In this document: positions 23,301-35,815 of the stretch, in pieces
How the letters are laid out: the number at the start of each line of letters is the position of its first letter
Position numbering within the stretch: position 1 is the first letter of the stretch
NCBI GenBank assembly: GCA_011800805.1
Contig: MPNW01000078.1
Coordinates: 19,520-56,758, forward strand
Direction: 5' to 3'
DNA: 37,239 nucleotides
Source: Hirudo medicinalis
Lineage: Eukaryota > Annelida > Clitellata > Hirudinida > Hirudinidae
Program-made: the position numbers and the translations under genes
Notes under the pieces: model-generated
The model's input: the letters and a program-made list of their open reading frames with translations, nothing else
Databases searched by the model: none
What the model was told of the DNA's origin: nothing

Positions 23301-26053
23301 GAGAACTGCTCGGGATTGGTTTGCCAGGTTCAAACACGATAATTTCGACCTCAACGACGCTCCTCGTTCCGGAAGACCAGCCGAGATGGACGAGGACCAA
23401 CTCCGGCATCTTTTGAAGGAAGATGGCCGCCAGACATGCAGAGAATTGGGCGAAAAGATGAATTGTGATTTTGCGACAATTTCACGCCACCTTCAGTCGA
23501 TGGGTTTCACTCAAAAGCTTGGAGCTTGGGTNAGATGGGAAGAAGTAGTGAACAATGAAGGAGAGTACATAATTGATTGAAGTGTTATTATTTTGGTTGT
23601 TAAAATTCTTTGAAAAAAAATATTTAAAAAACGGCGGGAACTTATGCAACAACCTAATACAAACACATGAGCTAACTTGTGTAAACGAGAGGTGATGATC
23701 GAACTTGCTCACCTTATAAAAGATGATGTGTTCAGGCTTATCATGCGACCAGCTTAGGACAAGTGAATAACTGCTGTTGTAGGAGTTGTTGATACTCAGG
23801 TTCTGTGGTGGACTGGGCTTAACAGTAGCTGTGTGCCAATTAATATTCTTGGTAAATAAATAATTAATTAATATGTACGGTTATGAATAAACATGAATGT
23901 AATTATGTAATCTTACAGCAGTAATGAAAAAAATCAAGACATTTGTTGTTAATGTTAATTTTGTAAGCAACAATAAACCACACAACAGAATCAGCTTCAG
24001 TGATGTCTAACTAACAACTTACTGCTTACTTATGAACAACAACTTGTAATTTCAATTACTTTCAAAGCTTTGAAAAAATACAAAGCAAACGGTTAATAGA
24101 AAAAAAAAACATAATTAACATAATGAACATTTGAATAATTAATTTATTAAAAAATAATACACAATTAACATAATGAACATTTGCATAACTATTGATTAGC
24201 TTATTAAAAAACAAGACATCATGTAGAATGATTAAGCTACCAGTTAGTTATGCTCGGTTATTATGTTTTGGCGACATGGAATCAACAAGTAATTAATGTC
24301 TCCTCTTGAGAAGAGGCATTACATAATCAGGTAAATTCATAAATGCTTTTCCCAACAATCTAGTTTAATATTGCTTGGGCATCTACTTAAATGAACAAAT
24401 GATTTTTGGCCTTCCAGTGATGACCTTACTCACCTCTGGCAGGGGTGACAAAGGACAGCGGCACAGGTAGGGACGAAGTTACCCCCAGCGAGATGGAGGT
24501 CGTGAGGATGTACCCGGTGTTTGGGCGGAGCTTGTTGATTGTCAAGTTCACGGGCAGTTGTGATTGGCTGATTCTGATGGAGTTGTTGACATGGTAGTAG
24601 GAGAGGTCTGTTGTTCTGTCAAAAGTTGAAAGTCCTCAATGAACACTTGGTTTCATTATTGCAACAATTAAGGTTTTAAATTTCTAATTAGCTCAAGAAG
24701 TTTTTTAATTATTTACATATAAATATCTTAAACAATGAATTAATTTTTATTCAATGCAAAAGATGATTTATTTTTAAAACTGATTTGTTAATGAAAATTA
24801 TTGCACCATAAAAATGATGAGTTATCGTGCTAATTGTTTTTCTCCACTCACCAAATGAAAGGGGTTTTATTAATACACTGTGAAATAGTTAATACAATAA
24901 TAATATAATAATAATAATAATAATAATAAATATAATTATAATGATAATAATAAGTAATAAAATGTAATTAATTTTAATTATTAATTATTTTAATTTTTAC
25001 TAATTACAAAACAGACCCAATAGTTGTTTTCACTTGGATGTCAGAAGCGCCAACAATTGTGCCGTTGAGTTTTGAGATTTGAAAGACGACTTTGTTGTAG
25101 GAGACATTAATTAGGGTTATCACAGGGACTACATCTGTCAATGATTGGACTCAGTAAGCTGATAATTGATTCCCCAGTTGAAAATTGAAAGCAGTTGAAT
25201 TTAAATCTCAAAAAGAAATTCCTTAGCATTTAAAAATAATAATAAATCCATTTCAATCTTGTTGGCAAAATACAAAGTGTACAAAAAGCAGACCATCTTG
25301 AAAACACCAGCATCAGCAGCATCATTACCATCATCATCGTCATCATTTATTTTATATTCTTTTTGCTATGGATGATGGACTGCTTGCCACATTAAAACAT
25401 TACAGCAACTGGCCTACAACAAGATCAACCAACTCAGTGTACGGATGCTGCAGTTGGCTTCGTCCGAGGCATCGATGCAATTCCACCTCCCGTCACAGAC
25501 GAGTGAACTTTCAACGCAACCTCCGAGTGAACAGTTGAACTCCGACGAGGTGCACTCAGGTGGGGGTTTGACCTGACCTGCGAGTTCAAGGGTCAAACGG
25601 GAGCAAAATTTTAATCAAGAAGTTATATTCTCGATATTAGAGAAGACTTAACCTTAAAAAATTACCATGTACACTGGAAAAAAATTATTTAAAAGTTTTA
25701 AATTGCCACATAAAAATATTTAAAAGTTTTAAATAATTTTAAAATAATTTTTAAATTAAAACAATAAAAAGCACAGAAAAATCATAGATAAATATTTTTT
25801 ACATGTATGTAAAAAAAAAAGCGATGGATCAACCAAACAAACAATCAATCAATCAACAGTCGATTGACTGATTGACCGATTGATTGACTCACAGTTCAGC
25901 TCATCTGAACCATCAAAGCAGTCCTCGCGTCCGTTGCAGACAAAGGTCTCGTTGATGCACGACCCAGAGAACAAGCAGCGGAAGGAATAGATGTCACAGC
26001 TGACAGTTGCATCTGGCAAATAAGTGATGATGATTATGATGATAACGTCGTCG

Positions 26054-26084
<31 letters not shown>

Positions 26085-29000
26085 CGTCGTCGAGGATGAT
26101 GATGATGATGATGATGATGTGATGGTAAAATGGTGACACATGACCAATAAATGTTAAGGTTATTTAAGCGTGTAATTTACGTATATATGTATGAAATGTT
26201 GATTAACAAGAGTGTCATTGTTATTATTAGTGTTGATGTTATTATTATTATTATTATTATAAATATTATTGTTGTCAAGCTAAAGACCTCTTAAAGACCT
26301 AAAGAAACTCACCTGGACATTCCATCTCATCAGCCCCATCTGCACAGTCCCTCTCTCCATCACACAACCATGCTTCGTTAATGCAAGTGCCATCGCCACA
26401 CCTGACCGACGATGGCGGACAGCTGGGCTTAGGAGTGTAATCTAGAGAGTGAAAAATGGCCAGGTGAATGAAAGAGTAGAATTTCAAATTCCTAGTTAGG
26501 AATCTAAAAAATAATGCAAACTAATTACTGTGACATGTCGACTCGTCGCTGTTGTCACCGCAATCGTCGATGTTGTTGCAGACGAGATTTTGGGCGATGC
26601 AGTCTCCATTGTGACATTCGAATCTCTCTGGCGAGCGACATTCAGAACCTGTGAACAATCGTGAAGCTATAATAAACTAGTTATAATTTGTTGCTAATGC
26701 AGCATAATTTATTTTGATATTTTCTCATATTTCATCTTTTGTTTTCATGGCAAAGGGTTACCTGGAGCCGTATTTCTTTAAAATAAACAAATTTATTATT
26801 TAAATAGTTGGGCAGTCTGAAATATCGGGTTGTTGCAAATAATATTTTAAAACAAAGGAAAATAAGAGTGCAAATAACATCGAAAATAAAATTATAGAAA
26901 TCAGAAAATCACTTAAAAATATGTTGTGTCCTTCGTTATTAATTAAGAGATCGATTCAACTTAAAACCTTTAAACTTGCAGACTAAAAAGTTATTTTATT
27001 GATTAATTATTTACAAATATTATGTGACAAGTCATTCGAGGAAGTTCAGACAAAAATAATTTTTAAAATATACTATGCAACACAACAAGCAATTAGATTG
27101 CTACAACACAACAACGATCAACAACAACAACAACAACAATATCAACGAGGACGACAACATAGAAAAAAAAACAACCACGACAACACTCACACATCAACTC
27201 GTCGGACCCATCCGAGCAGTTTGGAACTCCGTCACNGAAAGCATCAATACAAGAAATACAATACAATGCAAGCAAGAGCAATACAAAGCAATACAGTTAA
27301 GAGCAATACAAAGCAATACAGTTAAGAGCAATACAAAGCAATACAGTTAAGAGCAATAACGGTAACGACATCAACGAGGACGACAACATAGAAAAAAAAA
27401 CAACCACGACAACACTCACACATCAACTCGTCGGACCCATCCGAGCAGTTTGGAACTCCGTCACAAACTCTCTCCTTTCGAATGCACTCGAGTCTTGCTT
27501 GAGATCGACATTGGAATTCGTCTGCTGAGCAGAGACTGGGTTGTGGAGTGATGGTGGCTGATTGTCAAAATAAATATTTATTTTATTGATAATCAAAAAA
27601 AAGCAAAAACAGAAAAACAAACGAATTAATTTTTTTTAAAATACTTTTTATTAACTTAAATTTTCAGGATTGCACACAAACAAATTGGAAGCAAATTGGA
27701 TAAACTCACTGGAAGGACAATCCTTCTCGTCCGACCCGTCCTGACAATCCACACTTCCGTCGCAAGTCTTCCACATGAGAATGCACTGTTTTCCATCATC
27801 GCAAGGCACTTGGAAGAGGCTGCAGTTTCGAGCAGACGTGCAATTCTCCTCGTCGCTTCCATCCTGACAGTCCTTGCCATCGTCGCACTTGTACATCAAC
27901 GGAATGCACTGCTGACCCGAACGACACCCGAATTGAGTTGCAGAACAGGAGACCGGAGTCGGAGAGGTGGAGCTAGCTGTTCGTTGATCGGTTAGGAAGG
28001 GTTTTTAAGTTTTAATTGAATAACAGGAAAGAAATCATTTGATGAAGCATGTTGCTTTAATAAACCAAGTTAAATCCCAAAATAAAGTATAAGGCGAGGG
28101 AGATGTAGTCTCCATTGTCACATTGATATCACTCTGGTGAGTGACATTCAGAAACTGTGAACAACTGCAAAGCAATAATAACCTATTTAACAATGCTAAT
28201 GACCTATGACATGATCTGAGACAGACCAGCATATTTAGTTGGATAGATATTTTTAGATTTGTTTTCAAAGAATTGCATTAAAATTATATTAATAATTTGT
28301 GCTCAGGTATGTGCAAATACAGAAATAACATTCCAATTTGCAGTTTAATAAATTAATAGCTTTAAAAATGAAGAAATTGTTAAAAGTTTAATTGTCTCCT
28401 GCAGTTGCACCTCACCAAAACTACAGTTGATCTCGTCGCTCCCGTCGCGACAGTCGTCGTCGCCGTTGCAGACGAAACTTAAGAGGATGCATCTCCCCGA
28501 CGCACATCGGAACTCGTCCCTTGCACACGTTATGTGCGACCCTGTTAATGAGTCATTTTAATTATTATTAATTGGTATTAGTTATTGTTATTAATAGTAA
28601 TTGTTGTCGCTAACACTAACCCTTTCTTTATGTTAAACATAAAGACAATGATGATGATGGTTGTTTCTATGAGTAATTTTTGTATATTTTAATTGAAATA
28701 AAAATGATTAAAGCATCATAACGTTGTTTATGATCGAATCGCATGGTGCCGATGTTAGCTACAACGATAACCCTCACAAGATGTCACTACGAGACATTCT
28801 TGCGAATTATTACAGCTTCAACATTATTGAATTATTATTAAAAAAATATTAAAAGTTGAAAAATACAAATTGCACCTCAACATTAATTATCGACAAGTTA
28901 AAGATAAAAACTGTTGCAGATGGTAATGATTTAACTTGAATGAATAAATAATCACAAGAAGTCGACCATTTGACATCATCAAACCAAGCAAGCTTACTGC

Positions 29001-32000
29001 AGTTATCGGGAACTTCGTCGGACATGTCTCCGCAATCGTTATCACCATCGCAGAGCCACCTGTCAGGAATGCACTTTCCATTTGAACATCGAAACTGATT
29101 GGCCGAGCAATTGGAAGCTTCAATGTGATTGGTGAAAGAAATTATTAATTGAAAAATTAATTTATCAAAATTTCTAGAAAAAGTTATCCAACATTTTATT
29201 GCAGCAATTTTCGCTCTTCATTCAATTGATGCATTTTTAATAAATATAATATTAAACTTTATTATTAAATTTTTATATTACTGTAACAACATCCTCCAAT
29301 AATGAATTAGAAAAATAATGAATTAAGCAGTAAATCATATTTGTTTATAATTAATTTTTCAATTCATAATTTCTTTCACATTTTAGTACACAAAAACCCT
29401 TGAATTTAGAATGAGTCGGAATCATTATCAAAACCACCAGCATCACCATCGTCATCATTATCATCATCATCATCATCATCACATCATCTTACTGCAGTTC
29501 CTCTCATCCGAGAAATCCATGCAGTCATTGTTGCCATCGCAGACCTCTGAAGTTGGGATGCATCTAAGATTCGTGCAGGTGAACTGCCCACCTGGGCACT
29601 TGTTTGAAACTGTCAACAAGCAACGAAAAGTGTCACACAAATTCATATCTTTAACTTTTCTGCAATAATTCTCACTCTGAGAAGGTAGTTTATTTATTTT
29701 AATTAATAATTAAAACATTTAAATTGTTGTCTGCAGACAAACTCCTTAGCTTTACAACAATAGTAAAACAACAACAACAACAATATTACAATGATGACCT
29801 CCAGAGGCAGGTTTTGAACTCAGGACCTTCAGACTTCCACTCACCGGTTTTGCATGCATCCCCAACAAGGGTCTCTCCGCTCGGACAAGTGCAGTTGACA
29901 TCGCCGCTTCTGCCCGAAACTTCGACGAACTCCTCCGAACATTTGCAGAGTCGATTGGTGCTGTTCAGTTCGAAGCAAAGTGCATTCACATCTGCGCACG
30001 GACTGCTGTGACAGGAACTTGTATCTGATGAATGTTAATCACTTAACGCAATCAAACGTAATTTATAATGTCATGATAATTTATATTAATTAATTAATTT
30101 ATTTATTTATTTATTCTTTTAATTACTATTTTTTGTAAACCTTTATTTGGATTAAACCAGTTAACAAACCTTGCTGCGTATTGACGCTGAAAGCGATGAT
30201 GTCCACGACTCTCGAATGTCCTTCCAACAATCTCACGGACACACCTCCCTGTCCTTGGAAAGTGAATAAATGGCACCTGCCAAGGGATCGGCCCACAACA
30301 GGTTTTGCTTTTTTGGAAATTAACAATGTTAATGAAGTTGGTGATTACCTAATATGCTAATAAAAAAATAAGTTAGTGTCGTTAATAATAATAATTAGAA
30401 CAAGTTGCGACATAAAACATTCGAAAGGCCATCCAATTGAATTGTTGACTCTAAACATCAGCTGGTTCTTTTGTCCTTAGCAACCAGGATTGTGTTGTGT
30501 GTTACACCAAGTTGTTAGAACATTTTTAATAATATATCTCACTTAACTCAGACCAAAACATTCAGATATTCTTTTGATCAACTCTGAAGTTCAACAGCAC
30601 AATCGCCATTGTAACAACATTTGTCGGCAACATCATTATTTTTGACGACAGCAGGTTGTAGTCAGAAATTGTTTTTAAAAATGGAATATTGCAAGAGCAC
30701 CTTAAAGATGGTGGTTGAAAAGGGGTGAGCACTGCTGAAGAGTCCCATGGTCCTGCAGCCATCCCCCTCGAAGTTGCAGCAGTACAACGAATTGACCCCC
30801 GCATCCACAAAGAAAATTTTGGAGGTCGAACCATCCACTGAAACCCCATTGGGTCTTTTGATTGTCGACATCTTGGTCTTGTTCATTATGATTCGTTGGT
30901 CCGATCCAAACATGTTGCTCCTAATTATCCGAGGGTTGCTGGTCGACCAATCAGAGATGAACATGAATCTGTGAGGAATATAAATAAAAATGGGGGAGGA
31001 GTTTCATGACCGGTTGAATAAATTATGTTAATAATCCAATTAAGTGATGGTACCAGGAGTGACAAAGATGATAGTGCCTTTAATGATGATGATTATGAGG
31101 ATTGCAACAATATTAAAACTATAACATTCAAGCAAAACAAGAAAAACTATTAGAAATTAGCAATTTACTTTGATATTATTATAAACAAAATTAAATTATT
31201 CAAAAATACTTCTTGAATAACTTTTATTTAAATTAGTGATAATTTAAACTTAAAAAAAATAATAACAAACATGCAAACAGACAAACTGATAAACAAACAA
31301 ACTGGCAAGCATACCCCATCTTTGGGTGGATGGCCAATGATTTTGGTTCTTCCAAGTTATTCAAGACAACAATCCTCTTGCCATTCTTCAGGCTCAAAGT
31401 TTCCAACCTCTTGTGACCTGAGTCGACCCAGAAAAGCTGCTTGGTGACCCAGTTGTAGGCCAGGCTCTCAATGTGATCCATGTCTTCAGTCAGTAGGATC
31501 CTCTGGTTTGGGCCCCACATTGGTCCTCTGAGGCACATGGCCTATTGATGACGACAACGATAGTGACGACGGTGGTGATGGTGAAGGTGATGTCATGGCG
31601 ACACTAATGATGACGACGACGATGATGATGATGATGATGATGATACCTGAATAAACAAGTGATGATTAATGGTCGGTAAAGTTTGTGTCTAAAATAATTT
31701 CATTGAAAATTTCATTACTCTGTTCATTAAAATGTAAACAATATTTTACTGAAACATTCTTAACAACCTGAATGTTATCCTGCCTGTTGTCGGCAAAATA
31801 TAGGCAGTCGTCGAGGTAGTTGTAAGTCATGGCGACGACATTTCCGACGTTGTTCATTCGAATTCGAGTGGTTTGACGGGTGGAAAAGGAGTACCGGTGG
31901 ATGTCGGTCATGTTCACCAACATCACAAACTCCCCGAGAGCTGCCAACCATTAAATGGCCAGATGAGTAATTAAACATGTCATTAACAATTACAATGTTA

Positions 32001-34066
32001 GCAATATTCAATGTTTGGTTAATGTCAAACTACATTATACCAGTTCAATTTTAATAAAATCATTGCTACACATGCATTAGAAGATCCTAAATATATTTTT
32101 AGCTGGAATAAAGCTCTAACGGTAAGAAGTTACATCATATTTAAAATAACAGCCTGGCAGCTTTTACGAGATTTTGTTACGATAATTACAGTAGGCATCT
32201 AAAGTTATGACAAAACGAGTGGTACTCATGAGGGTATGCGAAATGGTCACACAAACAAATTCAACTGCTTCAAGAGCTTCCCTGCTGACGTGGTGTACAA
32301 TGTGCAACCGTAATCTCGTAGTCGGCTAATTGATTACATTCACGATAAATTAACAAAAATGTTAAACATCGTGAAATAAAACTGCTAATTATTTTACACG
32401 TTACCTCGCACAGGGCAGTTGCTGAGTATTGGTTCGAAGTCATCTTCCATCCCTCCCTCACAGGTATCCATTGGAACCCTTCTGTACCTGTAGCATGGAT
32501 AATAGAACAGGTGAGTCAACAAGCACTAAAATTTATCTAGACACATCGGATAACCTACAATGTGTTCTTGTTGGATACTATTACAAACTTTTGAACTGTC
32601 CTTCATATGATTATATTATATTGACAAATACATGTAGACATTTACTCCAGATTTTAAGACCCCCTTGAGACGAACATGATTTTGATTTACTTAATGATTA
32701 CCCTCTTGTTCTGTTGTACAAGTTTCCTTCAATGCAGTTGTTCGGGAGCAGCGGAGTTTGAACCTGCTGACACAGTTTTGTTGTCGAGTTCTTGACGAAT
32801 CCAAAATCGCTGTTAAATAATAAATAGTAAGCATTTTAATTGCAAGCACAAAACCAATTTAATTTTATATCGTTAGACTCACATTAAAAAATATTTCTGG
32901 GTTACAACTATCTAATACAGAAACATTAATATTTTTGTAGCAGTATTTTTGTTTTCAATTAAAAAAAAAATCCATGTAATGCCTAAAAAAAGCGGCTAAA
33001 AGAAATTTTGAAACTCCTCCCAAACCATTCATAATCCTCGATCTTGCAGGGGCAGTTGGAGACCGAGGTCTCCCTGTCGTAGTTCCTTCCATTGTAACAG
33101 ACGGTGAATGCTTTCCTCTTCTCAAAAAACATCTTCCTGCCCAACAAGCAATCGATATTTGGACCGCTGGAAGGAGTCCATATTGTGTAGTCAGAATCTT
33201 CGCATGTTCTGTCTGCAACGAACGCAAATAAACATCTTAATGGCAAGATCGAAGTGAACATGTGCCGTGAAAATCTTTGGTAACGTTTAGAGTCGTAATG
33301 GAGTCTGATTGCTCGATTGATAGATTGACTTCTTCAACTGATCCCATTTACTCTCCATTAGTGCAATCTTTCCATCACTTACTAAAAATAATGCCTCATC
33401 TTCTTAACAACAAGCTTAAAGGTGAATGATTATGATATTCAGAATCTGAAAATCTTAAGTATCGATAGACACAATGACAGACGAGTGAGAAAGTAAATAG
33501 GACACTTACTAAAGACTTTTGTGAGGTTAACTTGCAGCACTTCCCAGCTGTGACTGCTGGGATTAGAGCCAAAGATGGTGAAGACCCCAGTCTCCTCCCC
33601 GGGTTCTGTGAAAAATCCATAGACCCTGATCTTGCTTGGGGCAAATTCTAGGACTCTCCATGTGTGACCTTCATCCAAGGAGTAACTGAATAGTTGTTAT
33701 ACTTTATATTTAAAAAGCTGCCAAGATAACTAAATCGATATCACTAAAATTACTATTTTATTATTATTATCATCATCATAATCATCATCATCTTCTTCTT
33801 CATCATATGATATACATATAGATATACATATTTATTTAATAATCTATATTATTATTATTATTATTGTTATTGTTATTATTGTTATTATTTATTATTATTA
33901 GCATCATCATTATTATCATCAATACTATTATTATTATTATTATTATTAACATCATCATTATCATCATTAATATCATTAGTATCATTATTATAATTATTAT
34001 CATCATTATTATCATTATCATTATTATCATTATAATATTATAATCATTACCATTATTAATATTATA

Positions 34067-34100
<34 letters not shown>

Positions 34101-35770
34101 ATTATAATTATTACTTAAATTGTTGTTACTAATCCCACTTAAACTAATCCTAAATAATTGCAAATCCTAACATTAAATTCACATAAAATTGATGTGAGGA
34201 AATGCCAACACAATGTGATTGGTTGGGTCATCCTTTTGTATTGCCACAAGGATTCCTCCGTGGTCTCCCATGAGGATGTTGTGCGTTCCATTCAGTGCCT
34301 TGAATTCAAAAATAAATGCTAAAACTTGTCCAAAATAATTTGGTCGACAACAATAAAATGAAAACTGTCACTTGTGGATTGCAATTTGTTTTTAGATTTA
34401 ATATTTAAATTTGTTTTTAGATTTAATATTTAAATTTATTTTTAGATTTAATATTTAAATTTATTTTTAGATTTAATATTTAAATTTATTTTTAGATTTA
34501 ATATTTAAATTTATTTTTAGATTTAATATTTAAATTTATNTTTATTTTTAGATTTGATATTTAAATTTGTTTTTAGATTTAATATTTAAATTTATTTTTA
34601 GATTTAATATTTAAATTTATTTTTAGATTTAATAACCAAATTGAAACATCTAACTTGTTAGATCTTAAACATTATGAACTGATATCGATTGTCTGCTCGA
34701 CTGAAGTTAATTAATTCAACTCCCATCCTCCCACACATTTTCCATTTACAAATTTACAAATTTACATTCACATTCAACCATTTAATGCTTTATAATGCAG
34801 ACAACATTGTCTCTCACGTCCGCAGATGCCGATCAAACGGCTTAACCTTCGGGATAAAAATAAAAATAAAAGATAAAAATAATTCACAATTCACCATCCT
34901 CCAGCTGAATCCACCATTGCTAGAAATAAATGTGTCATAGGTGGAGTTGATGGATGACCCGGTGTTTCCAGAGGCGACGATGAGTCCGGGAGCTGCAGAA
35001 CTGGAAAGGATGGGTTTGGTGGTCGCACCCCAGAGGAACGATTGGTAAATCTGAGCGAGGTGGAGATTGCATTCCGAGGAAAACTGCAATAAAGATGTTT
35101 TTTTAATAAGAAATTAAATTTATATAATGAAAAAATAAATATAAACAACTTGTCAACAGCCTGGAGGTTGCAAGAACTCTTACCATGCAATAGAAATCAT
35201 TCTTTGACGAAGGAGCGGGCAGGTATTTCCAATCTCCTCCCTTGTTGAAGCTGATCATGGTGACCTGCTTGCTCTGGGACGAGATCCTCAGCGGAGCAGA
35301 AGCATTGACCAGTTTGGTGGCAATGTACACTCCGTTGAGACCCTCCACTTTGTGCACGTCCGCAAACTGACGAGAGGCAAAATACCTGAAATTCCAATGA
35401 AAAATATTTACATATTTGAATATTAATCTTAACTTATTTTTGTTTAAAAAAGTTCAAATCACTAGTACTTTAAATACTTGCATTAGGACATTTTAGAAAG
35501 ATAATGAAAACTTCAGATAGAGGCTCTCAATCAACAAACTGCTCACCTGAGCCAGGTGTTGTTATTTATGCCATTGGGATTGTAATAAATAAGACCCTCT
35601 AAGGAGAGTGAGAAATAGAGTCCCCTGTTGTTGCTGGTGTAGAGGTTGACCTGATTGGTGTTGTTGAGGGAGGCACACAGGATGATCTGCTGTTCTGTGG
35701 CGTCTGCTACGTACATTTCCTAGGTAGTTGAGAATTCATTTTTTATCAACACTTGTTAAGTATTAACTAA

Positions 35771-35815
<45 letters not shown>

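Noticed and set aside
27696..27995. Plus-strand open frame of 99 codons
   Set aside because: It is the antisense shadow of the two-module class A exon 27976-27710.
33836..34030. Minus-strand open frame rich in Ile, Met and Asn
   Set aside because: Pure translation of the ATT/ATC microsatellite.
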